5,743 bases of DNA from CSP1-4 sp036559965 (lineage in GTDB: Bacteria; Chloroflexota; Limnocylindria; Limnocylindrales; CSP1-4): contig DATBSD010000172.1 in assembly GCA_036559965.1 (NCBI GenBank), forward strand, positions 1 to 5,743, written 5' to 3'. Positions within the stretch are counted from its first letter, which is position 1. The number at the start of each line of letters is the position of its first letter. A program made the translations under genes and the position numbers. A model generated the notes under the pieces. That model had not been told where the DNA came from. It saw nothing but the letters and a program-made list of their open reading frames with translations, and did no database searches. Below, in pieces: positions 1 to 5,743 of the stretch.

Positions 1-1240
1 TGGAGTTTGCCCCTGACGCGGCGACAAGCGAGCAGAGGACGGTCGCCAAGGGTTGCCCGGAGCCAAAGCTCTCGGCGGCGACCTGTCGATAGGGACCGCG
101 AGCGCAGGTCGCCTGCAGCTCGGCAGGCAGGGCCGCGATGAGGGCCGCCTCGGCGGCCGTCGGAAACGCGCCCAGCGTGGCACTTGCGTCTGCGCTCGGA
201 GCCGGCGCCGAGGCTTGCACAGCCGTGCTGCCGCTCGGTGACGCTCCGGCAGCCCCGCCGAAGGTGCCATTCGACGCCAGGAGGACGACGACGGCGAGCA
301 CGGCGACGGTCGCAACGGCGACGCCGACGACGATCGGACCACGCCGCGGGCTGGAGCCTGGCGCGGGCCGGGGCTGCGTGGCCGTGACGCCGAGTGCCGA
401 GCGCAGCTCATCGAGGAACGACCTGCAGTCCGGATAGCGATCGTCGGGCTGCTTCGCCAGCGCTCGAGCGACGACGACGTCGACCGCGGCGGGCAGGTCC
501 GGCCGTCGTTCATGGACCGACGGTGGTGCGTCGCGCAGCTGCGCGTTGATGATCGCCAGGTCCGAGTCGCGAGGGAACGGCGGCGCCCCGGTCAGGCACT
601 CGACGACGATCGCCGCCAGGGCGTACTGGTCAGTCCGACCGTCGACCGGCTTGCCCTCGATCTGCTCCGGCGCCACGTACTCGAGCGTGCCCAGGAACGA
701 GCCGGTGCGCGTCAGGCCGGTCTGGGAGCCGCGCTGCTTCGTGAGGCCGAAGTCGGTCAGGTAGGCATGGTCCTCGCGATCCACGGCCTTGCCCGAGGCG
801 ATGAGGATGTTGGCCGGCTTGACGTCGCGATGGACCAGGCCTGCCTCAGCCGCGCTGTCGAGTGCGGAGCCGATCTGAGCCGCCAGGCTCATCGTCGCGC
901 GCGGGTCGAGCGGCCCGCCGCGGAGACGCGACTCGAGATCGGCACCATCGACATAGCGCATCGCGAGGTAGTAGATGTCGCCCACGCGACCGGCGTCGTA
1001 GACGGGGATGATGTTGGGGTGGTCGAGCGACGCCGCGAGCTTCGATTCACGCAGGAATCGCGCGGTGAACGCCTCATCGCCGGCGATGTCCGGCGACAGC
1101 AGCTTGAGCGCGACCCGTCGATCGAGGTTCGAATCGGTGGCCCGATAGACGACGCCCATGCCGCCTCGCCCGATGACCGACTCGATGCGGTAGGGGCCGA
1201 GCGTCGTGCCGATGCGTGGGTCGGTGCCAGGCTCAGTCAT
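1..1240 (-). CDS. Kinase A: transmembrane PknB-like Ser/Thr protein kinase, C-terminus cut by window edge
   Basis: My translation from the ATG at 1240-1238 stays open to the left edge (413 residues). It is predicted to phosphorylate Ser/Thr of cytoplasmic substrates in response to an outside signal. The glycine loop is GRGGMG (residues 24-29), the ATP-binding Lys is K46, the helix-C Glu is E65, HRD is at 137-139, N144 follows in VKPAN, DFG is at 163-165 and APE at 190-192. The activation loop has T177 and T179, aligning with the PknB T171/T173 pair. A hydrophobic helix at 303-322 follows an Arg-rich RRG. After an Ala/Ser/Gly stalk the outer domain starts near 350, with C379 in CARGPY and C403. 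By comparison with B and C, about 110-120 residues are missing, including cysteines 3 and 4. The start is supported by the ATGA overlap with B and by the N-terminal DPRIG shared with C. GAGG lies 11 nt upstream (1252-1255), a weak ribosome-binding candidate. The family call is firm; signal and substrate are unknown. Confidence 0.93.
   Translation of the reverse strand, partial: MTEPGTDPRIGTTLGPYRIESVIGRGGMGVVYRATDSNLDRRVALKLLSPDIAGDEAFTARFLRESKLAASLDHPNIIPVYDAGRVGDIYYLAMRYVDGADLESRLRGGPLDPRATMSLAAQIGSALDSAAEAGLVHRDVKPANILIASGKAVDREDHAYLTDFGLTKQRGSQTGLTRTGSFLGTLEYVAPEQIEGKPVDGRTDQYALAAIVVECLTGAPPFPRDSDLAIINAQLRDAPPSVHERRPDLPAAVDVVVARALAKQPDDRYPDCRSFLDELRSALGVTATQPRPAPGSSPRRGPIVVGVAVATVAVLAVVVLLASNGTFGGAAGASPSGSTAVQASAPAPSADASATLGAFPTAAEAALIAALPAELQATCARGPYRQVAAESFGSGQPLATVLCSLVAASGANS
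494..523. repeat. 30-nt exact repeat, copy in kinase A (partner at 5219-5248)
   Basis: These 30 bases are identical to 5219-5248 in kinase D and encode the C-lobe stretch around SVHERRPDL in both proteins. The two copies lie about 4.7 kb apart in the same orientation. It is the longest exact match I found by eye between the paralogues. It is a product of gene duplication or conversion, not a separate element. Confidence 0.85.
812..832. repeat. 21-nt catalytic-loop sequence repeated in all four kinase genes
   Basis: The bases coding for HRDVKPA with flanks are identical at 812-832 (A), 3981-4001 (C) and 5537-5557 (D), and differ by one base at 2416-2436 (B). The match reflects purifying selection on the catalytic loop plus shared codon choice among recent paralogues. 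I see no sign of a separate function. Confidence 0.8.
1237..1240 (-). other. ATGA stop/start overlap between kinases B and A
   Basis: The stop of B and the start of A share ATGA. A GAGG on the minus strand (1252-1255), 11 nt before the ATG, is a possible weak ribosome-binding site. The junction has the same design as the other two, as expected if the array grew by duplication of a unit that included its overlap. Confidence 0.9.
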
Positions 1241-2841
1241 GGCGCGATGAACCTCGCGGTCTCCAGGAAGTAATCGTATAGGCCCGCCGTGTCGCCGCGT
1301 TGGTTCACGGCCCGGACGAGGATGGCGTCGCCTTCATAGCTCCAGTAGAGGACCGCGTCACCGGTCGCAGGGTCAGTGAAGCAAACGATGGCACCGGCAT
1401 CGACGCCGGCCTGGGCCCAACGACCGTTGACGCGCGTCGCGTCTCGCGAGCACTCGCCACCCGTGGTGCCCTGCTTCGACGCGACCGCAGACACCATGCC
1501 GTCGACCGTGACCCCGGTCTTGCCGAGGTTGGTCACCTCGCCGAAGTCGCGGATCTGGACCAGGTTCGCACCCGATGCCGCGGCCTGGGGGCATGCCAGC
1601 GAGGCAAGAGGAAGGCGGTTCGTGGCCGGTCCGAGCGCGCCTCCCGTGCCGGCGTTCGGGATGTCTCCCTGGACCGCGGCGTATGAGCCGCGCTCGCAAG
1701 CGCCGACAAGGACCGATGGAAGCAGCTCCAGCAGCGCCGATTCGGCCGCGTCCGGGTACGGCCCCCGCGTCGCGGCGACCGCCGGCGTGGCCTTTCCTCC
1801 GATCGGCAGGTCGCCAGAGGCCGCCCCCTCGGCCACCCCGCTGACCGTCGGTGCTGCGCCGCCAAAGGCTCCGCTGCCGGCGACGATGGCCGCGCCGAGT
1901 GCGGCGATGACCACGAGCCCGACGCCGACGGCCGCCAAGCGTGGCCACGTTCGAGGCCCAGCCGCTGCTGTCGGCGCCTTCGCCCCGGTGGGGTCGAGCG
2001 CCGCCCGAAGCGTAGTGACGAAGTCGGCACAGTTCGGGAACCGATCGGCAGGTTCTTTAGCCATGCCGCGGGCGATGACCGCGTCGACGGCCATCGGCAG
2101 ATCAGCCCGGATCGCTCGCGCGGACGGTGGCGGATCGTTGAGATGGGCGGCGATGATCGCCACGTCCGTGTCGCGCTCGAACGGGAGATGCCCGGTCACG
2201 GCACGGAAGGCGATCGCCGCCAGCGCGTACTGATCGGCTCGGCCGTCGATGGTGCGCCCTGAGAGCTGCTCGGGCGCGATGTAGTCGAGCGTTCCAGCGA
2301 TGCTGCCGATCCGCGTCAGGCCGCTCTCGGCGCCCTGCGACTTCGTGAGCCCGAAGTCGGCCAGGTAGGCATGCTCTCCGCGGCTTTCGGCTCGCCGGTC
2401 GGCGATGAGGATGTTGGCTGGCTTGACGTCGCGATGGATGAGGCCGCGGTCGTGCGCCGCGTCGAGGGCGCTCGCGACCTGGTCGAGGACGCGCAGCGCG
2501 GACGGCGCTGTCAGCTCTCCGGACCGGAGCCGCGCTTCCAGGTCGGAGCCCTCGACGTAGCGCATCGCGATGAACAGCTGGCCATCGATCTCACCGGCCT
2601 CATAGACCGGCAGGATGTTCGGATCGTCGATGGCCGCCGCCATCTTCGACTCGTTGATGAAGCGCGACCGGAAACCGGCATCGCTCGCGAAGGCAGGTGC
2701 CAGGATCTTGACCGCGACCTTGCGTTCGAGGCTGGGCTGCTCGGCGAGGTAGACGACGCCCATCCCACCGCGGCCGATGACCGATTCGATGTGATACGGC
2801 CCGAGGTTCGTGCCGACGCGCGGATCGTGAGCGTCGGTCAT
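1237..2841 (-). CDS. Kinase B: transmembrane PknB-like Ser/Thr protein kinase, most divergent of the array
   Basis: This is a complete protein of 534 residues. The kinase domain spans about 17-280: GRGGMG at 23-28, K45, E64, HRD 136-138, DFG 162-164, APE 189-191. A transmembrane helix lies near 302-322, then a Gly/Ala-rich stalk, then the outer domain from about 362, with cysteines at 382 (CERGSY), 417, 464 and 487, NGRW at 472-475 and AVNQRGD at 511-517. All catalytic residues are present, so an active enzyme is expected. B differs from its neighbours at several positions: ADFG instead of TDFG, DDPN instead of DHPN after helix C, LDY instead of LEY before APE, and I178 where A and D have the second activation-loop Thr (T176 is kept). 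The spacing between cysteines 1 and 2 is about 10 residues longer than in the paralogues. The ATG overlaps the TGA of C (ATGA, 2838-2841) and no clear Shine-Dalgarno precedes it, so translation probably depends on coupling. Ligand and substrates cannot be told. Confidence 0.95.
   Translation of the reverse strand: MTDAHDPRVGTNLGPYHIESVIGRGGMGVVYLAEQPSLERKVAVKILAPAFASDAGFRSRFINESKMAAAIDDPNILPVYEAGEIDGQLFIAMRYVEGSDLEARLRSGELTAPSALRVLDQVASALDAAHDRGLIHRDVKPANILIADRRAESRGEHAYLADFGLTKSQGAESGLTRIGSIAGTLDYIAPEQLSGRTIDGRADQYALAAIAFRAVTGHLPFERDTDVAIIAAHLNDPPPSARAIRADLPMAVDAVIARGMAKEPADRFPNCADFVTTLRAALDPTGAKAPTAAAGPRTWPRLAAVGVGLVVIAALGAAIVAGSGAFGGAAPTVSGVAEGAASGDLPIGGKATPAVAATRGPYPDAAESALLELLPSVLVGACERGSYAAVQGDIPNAGTGGALGPATNRLPLASLACPQAAASGANLVQIRDFGEVTNLGKTGVTVDGMVSAVASKQGTTGGECSRDATRVNGRWAQAGVDAGAIVCFTDPATGDAVLYWSYEGDAILVRAVNQRGDTAGLYDYFLETARFIAP
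2838..2841 (-). other. ATGA stop/start overlap between kinases C and B
   Basis: The stop of C and the start of B share the sequence ATGA. The 20 nt upstream, which encode the end of C, contain no purine-rich Shine-Dalgarno match. Initiation on B by termination-reinitiation is therefore the most likely route. Confidence 0.9.
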
Positions 2842-4406
2842 CGGCCGATGAACAGCGCGTTGTTTTCGAACCAGTCATACAGCGCGGCGGCATCGCCGCG
2901 CTGGTTTACGGCTCGCACGAGGATCGCGTCGTCGTCGTACCCCCACCACAGGAACGCATCGCCGCTCGCGGCGGCGGTGAAACAGGCGATCGGCCCGACG
3001 TCCTCGCCGGCGATCGACCATCGGCCGTTGGCACGCGCCTTCGTGGCGCAGTCGCCCGGAGCGATGGGCAGGCCGTCGCCCTTCAGCCACCCTGGGGCGC
3101 CTTCGCCTGCTGCGATCGAGGAGATGAAACCGGGGACGAGCCCATGGCTTGCGCTCGACAGCGCAAACCGCCGGATCAGGACCTCATTCGCTCCCGCGGT
3201 CACCGATGGCATGCAGAGCAGGCTTACCTCGGGCGCGCCGCCGCCGCTGTTGCCGACGATGACCCCGTACGGCCCGCGCGCGCATGTCCTCTGGAGGTCG
3301 TCCGGCAGGCCTTCGAGCAACGCTTGCTCGGCTGGATTCGGGTAGACAACATCGGTCGGGGATGCCCCGGCGACCGTCGATGGCGACGCGATGTCCTGGC
3401 TTGGGGCGTCGCTCGGGCCGGACGGTGATTCGGAGCTGGTCAGCAGCCCGAAGGCGACGACACCGAGCAGGACGACCAGCAGCAGGCCGCCGACCAATGC
3501 CAGCGGCCGGCGATCGCGTGCTGGCCGATCGATGGGCCGGGGATGGACGGCCGTGAGTCCGAGCGCCCCACGCAGGTCATCGATCATCGTTCGGCAATCC
3601 GGGTAGCGATCGGCGGGATCCTTGGCTAGGCCGCGGGCGATGACGGCATCCACTTCGATGGGCACCTCGGGGCGCCGCAGGTGGACCGACGGCGGCGCGT
3701 CGTGAAGATGCGCATTGATGAGCGCGACGTCGGAGTCGCGTGGGAAGGGCACCTGGCCGGACAGACAGGCGACAGCGATGCCCGCCAGCGCGTACTGGTC
3801 GGACCGACCGTCGGCCGCCTTGCCCTCGATCTGCTCCGGCGCGATGTACTCCAGCGTGCCCACGAAGCCGCCACGGCGCGTCAGGCCGGTCTCGGATCCC
3901 GACTGCTTCGTGAGCCCGAAGTCGGTCAGGTAGGCATGGTCGGCGCCATCGGTGCCCTGGCCACTGGCGACGAGCACATTGGCCGGCTTGACGTCGCGAT
4001 GGACGAGGCCCGCGGCGTGCGCCGCATCGAGCGCCGACGCGATCTGGCCCAGGATGCCCGCCGCCGCCCGTGGCTCGAGCGGGCCCTCGCGGAGGCGGTG
4101 CTCGAGGTCGGTGCCGTCGACGAAGCGCATCGCCAGGACGTAGGTGCCCTCGACCTCGGCGGCCTCGTAGATGGGGATGATGTTGGGGTGGTCGATGGCC
4201 GCTGCCATACGCGACTCGCGCAGGAAGCGCGCCCGGAAGGCCTCGTCGTCGGTGGCGGACGGGGCGATGAGCTTGAGCGCGACCCGCCGATCGAGCCCCG
4301 TGTCTGTGGCGCGATAGACGACGCCCATGCCGCCGCGCCCGATGACGGCCTCGATCCGGTAGGCACCGAGCTGGCTGCCGATGCGCGGGTCGACGGTGCC
4401 GGTCAC
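2838..4406 (-). CDS. Kinase C: transmembrane PknB-like Ser/Thr protein kinase, GTG start
   Basis: This is a complete protein of 522 residues when started at the GTG at 4406-4404. I chose that start because it overlaps the TGA of D by 4 nt (GTGA) and gives an N-terminus (MTGTVDPRIG) that aligns with A and B. An in-frame ATG at 4589 would add 61 Arg/Gly-rich residues inside D and is rejected. The kinase domain has GRGGMG at 23-28, K45, E64, HRD 136-138, DFG 162-164 and APE 189-191. The activation loop keeps T176 but has R178 where A and D have a second Thr. A basic stretch (RPARDRR) precedes a very hydrophobic helix at about 302-322. The stalk is Ser/Pro/Asp-rich. The outer domain starts near 355, with cysteines at 375 (CARGPY), 398, 453 and 475, NGRW at 460-463 and AVNQRGD at 499-505. 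Membrane topology predicts kinase inside and four-Cys domain outside. The signal is unknown. Confidence 0.95.
   Translation of the reverse strand: MTGTVDPRIGSQLGAYRIEAVIGRGGMGVVYRATDTGLDRRVALKLIAPSATDDEAFRARFLRESRMAAAIDHPNIIPIYEAAEVEGTYVLAMRFVDGTDLEHRLREGPLEPRAAAGILGQIASALDAAHAAGLVHRDVKPANVLVASGQGTDGADHAYLTDFGLTKQSGSETGLTRRGGFVGTLEYIAPEQIEGKAADGRSDQYALAGIAVACLSGQVPFPRDSDVALINAHLHDAPPSVHLRRPEVPIEVDAVIARGLAKDPADRYPDCRTMIDDLRGALGLTAVHPRPIDRPARDRRPLALVGGLLLVVLLGVVAFGLLTSSESPSGPSDAPSQDIASPSTVAGASPTDVVYPNPAEQALLEGLPDDLQRTCARGPYGVIVGNSGGGAPEVSLLCMPSVTAGANEVLIRRFALSSASHGLVPGFISSIAAGEGAPGWLKGDGLPIAPGDCATKARANGRWSIAGEDVGPIACFTAAASGDAFLWWGYDDDAILVRAVNQRGDAAALYDWFENNALFIGR
4403..4406 (-). other. GTGA stop/start overlap between kinases D and C
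   Basis: The TGA ending D and the GTG starting C share bases, reading GTGA on the minus strand. A GAAGG lies about 14 nt before the GTG, inside the last codons of D, which is too far for a strong ribosome-binding site. Ribosomes finishing D probably restart on C, tying the two kinases in amount. Confidence 0.85.
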
Positions 4407-5743
4407 GGCCTGGCGATGAACCTTCGGTACGAATCGAAGAACTGCCGCAGACCCTCGTCCTCTCCCCGCTGGTTGACCGCCTTGACCAGGACGCGTTCGT
4501 CCTCGTACGACCAATACATGACGGCGTCGCCCGTAGCGGTCTCCGTGTGGCAGACGACCGCCCCGACTACCTGGTCGCCGATCGACCACCGTCCCACCGC
4601 GGGGCTCATCAGCGAGCAGTCGCCGGCCGGCGCACGGGCGATGCGATCGGCGTAGAGGTCAACGAAGTGATTGAGCGTGTGCGAGCTCGCGAACCCCTGG
4701 CCTGTACCAAGCGGCGGAAACTTCCGGATGAGCACCGAGCTGGCACCGGAATCGACCGGCAACGCGCAGGTCACGCTCACGTCTGGTGCGGGCCACTCTT
4801 CGAATGCCGCGGTGGCGAGGGTGGCATACGACCCGCGCTGGCAGTCGGCGGCGATCTCGGGCGGAAGCACGGCCAGGAACTCCGCTTCGGCCCTGCTCGG
4901 GAATGCCGTGGCCTCCGCCGCGGGCGCTGGGCTCGCTGGTGTCCCCGGGGCGGAGCTCGATCCGGCTGGGGACGACGAGGATTCCGGCTCGCGCGGCAAG
5001 CCCGCGATGACGCCGCCCATCAGCGCCACGGCGAGGACGATGACGGCGCCGATGACGAGCGCCACACGGCGGTCCGGTCTCTTGCGTGTCGGGCGCGGCT
5101 GCGTGCTCGTGACGCCCAGCGCAGTACGCAGGTCGTCGACGAGCGCCTGGCAGTCGGGATAGCGTGCGGCAGGGTCTTTCGCCAGTCCGCGCGCCACGAC
5201 CGCGTCCGTGGCAACCGACAGGTCCGGCCGTCGTTCATGGACCGACGGCGGTGCATCGCGCAGGTGAGCGTTGACGATCGCCAGGTCGGAGTCACGCGGG
5301 AAGGGGGGGTCGCCGGTCAGGCACTCGACCGCGATGGCGGCCAACGCGTACTGGTCGGCGCGCCCGTCGACCGGCTTGCCCTCGATCTGCTCGGGCGAGA
5401 CGTATTCGAGCGTGCCCAGGAACGAGCCCGTCCGCGTAAGGCCGGATTGGCTGCCGCGCTGCTTGGTCAGGCCGAAGTCGGTCAGATAGACATGGTCGGA
5501 GCGGTCGGTACCGTGACCCGAATCGACGAGCAGGTTGGCCGGCTTGACGTCGCGATGCACGAGACCGGCGCCATGGGCGGCGTCGAGGGCCCCGGCGACC
5601 TGAGACAACAATGAGACGACGGCGCGAGCCTCGAGCGGTCCGGCTCGAAGGCGGCTGGCGAGGTCCGAGCCCTGGACGAAGCGCATCGCCAGGAAGTAGG
5701 CCCCATCGCGCTCGCCGGCCTCGTAGATGGGGATGATGTTGGG
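4403..5743 (-). CDS. Kinase D: transmembrane PknB-like Ser/Thr protein kinase, N-terminus cut by window edge
   Basis: The frame is open from the right edge (first visible residues PNIIPIYEAG) to the TGA at 4405-4403, giving 446 residues. By alignment with A about 74 residues are missing, including the glycine loop, the ATP-binding Lys and the helix-C Glu. The Met at 5686 is internal (LAMRF, conserved in all four) and is not the start. In fragment numbering, HRD is at 63-65, DFG at 89-91, T103 and T105 are in the activation loop, and SPE (117-119) replaces APE. A basic RKRPDRR precedes the transmembrane helix at about 227-249. A Ser/Pro/Ala-rich stalk leads to the outer domain from about 281, with cysteines at 301 (CQRGSY), 326, 376 and 398, GRW at 384-386 and AVNQRGE at 422-428. 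The kinase C-lobe is strikingly close to that of A, although two genes lie between them. A run of seven C on the coding strand (5303-5309) sits in the GDPPF segment. Confidence 0.93.
   Translation of the reverse strand, partial: PNIIPIYEAGERDGAYFLAMRFVQGSDLASRLRAGPLEARAVVSLLSQVAGALDAAHGAGLVHRDVKPANLLVDSGHGTDRSDHVYLTDFGLTKQRGSQSGLTRTGSFLGTLEYVSPEQIEGKPVDGRADQYALAAIAVECLTGDPPFPRDSDLAIVNAHLRDAPPSVHERRPDLSVATDAVVARGLAKDPAARYPDCQALVDDLRTALGVTSTQPRPTRKRPDRRVALVIGAVIVLAVALMGGVIAGLPREPESSSSPAGSSSAPGTPASPAPAAEATAFPSRAEAEFLAVLPPEIAADCQRGSYATLATAAFEEWPAPDVSVTCALPVDSGASSVLIRKFPPLGTGQGFASSHTLNHFVDLYADRIARAPAGDCSLMSPAVGRWSIGDQVVGAVVCHTETATGDAVMYWSYEDERVLVKAVNQRGEDEGLRQFFDSYRRFIARP
5219..5248. repeat. 30-nt exact repeat, copy in kinase D (partner at 494-523)
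   Basis: This is the partner of the repeat in kinase A. A second exact A/D match of 23 nt lies at 5406-5428 (partner 681-703), coding for the segment before APE/SPE. Direct repeats of this size could allow recombination that deletes kinases B and C, or gene conversion between A and D. Confidence 0.85.

Noticed and set aside
512..1273. Long plus-strand open frame opposite kinase A (253 codons)
   Set aside because: It lies antisense to a clear kinase gene in GC-rich DNA, where few stops occur by chance. Its product is Arg/Asp-rich with no recognisable motif.
2371..3345. Plus-strand open frame of 324 codons opposite the B/C junction
   Set aside because: It runs antisense across two real genes. 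Its similarity to the other antisense frames (a recurring GRLDVAMD-like stretch) merely mirrors the conserved HRDVKPAN region of the kinases.
3681..4655. Plus-strand open frame of 324 codons opposite C and the end of D
   Set aside because: Same antisense shadow effect. No ribosome-binding site or known domain, and it is fully covered by well-supported minus-strand genes.
4547..5614. Plus-strand open frame of 355 codons opposite D
   Set aside because: Antisense to the kinase and outer domains of D. Its apparent repeats derive from the kinase paralogy.
5684..5686. Met at 5686 as the start of kinase D
   Set aside because: The frame continues upstream to the window edge with kinase sequence (PNIIPIYEAG and on to LAMRF), so this Met is internal and conserved in the paralogues.
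1..5743. Possible tandem-repeat misassembly
   Set aside because: The four units differ throughout, especially in their stalks and outer domains, and each junction is precise with frames intact. They are distinct genes, not collapsed or duplicated reads.
1..5743. Promoters, terminators, RNA genes, CRISPR or insertion sequences
   Set aside because: The window is wall-to-wall coding on one strand. I found no intergenic space, inverted terminal repeats, regularly spaced short repeats or tRNA-like folds.

Overview
This window is a solid block of coding DNA on the minus strand. It holds four consecutive paralogous genes for membrane-anchored, PknB-like Ser/Thr protein kinases. Transcription runs right to left: kinase D (5743 to 4403, N-terminus cut by the right edge), kinase C (4406 to 2838, complete), kinase B (2841 to 1237, complete) and kinase A (1240 to 1, C-terminus cut by the left edge). 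There is no intergenic DNA. Each of the three junctions is a 4-nt stop/start overlap (GTGA, ATGA, ATGA), so the array reads as one translationally coupled operon that continues past both edges. No promoter, terminator, RNA gene, mobile element or CRISPR array is visible.

Each protein has the same layout: an N-terminal kinase domain of about 270 residues with intact Lys, Glu, HRD and DFG residues; a short variable linker; one transmembrane helix near residues 302-322; a low-complexity Ala/Ser/Pro/Gly stalk; and a C-terminal domain of about 160-170 residues predicted to lie outside the membrane. That outer domain has four conserved cysteines and the motifs C-x-R-G-x-Y, G-R-W and AVNQRG(D/E). 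PASTA repeats are absent and I could not match the outer domain to a named family from memory.

The kinase domains are much better conserved than the outer domains. The two outermost genes in view (A and D) have the most similar kinase C-lobes, and B is the most divergent. This fits an array expanded by duplication, with conserved catalytic output and diversified sensing. The second activation-loop threonine (equivalent to PknB T173) is kept only in A and D, which suggests different modes of activation within the set.

The DNA is strongly GC-rich with G/C-biased third codon positions, and clustered transmembrane Hanks-type kinases of this style are typical of Actinomycetota and Chloroflexota. 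Assignment to either phylum is inference from style only; no taxonomic marker gene is present.
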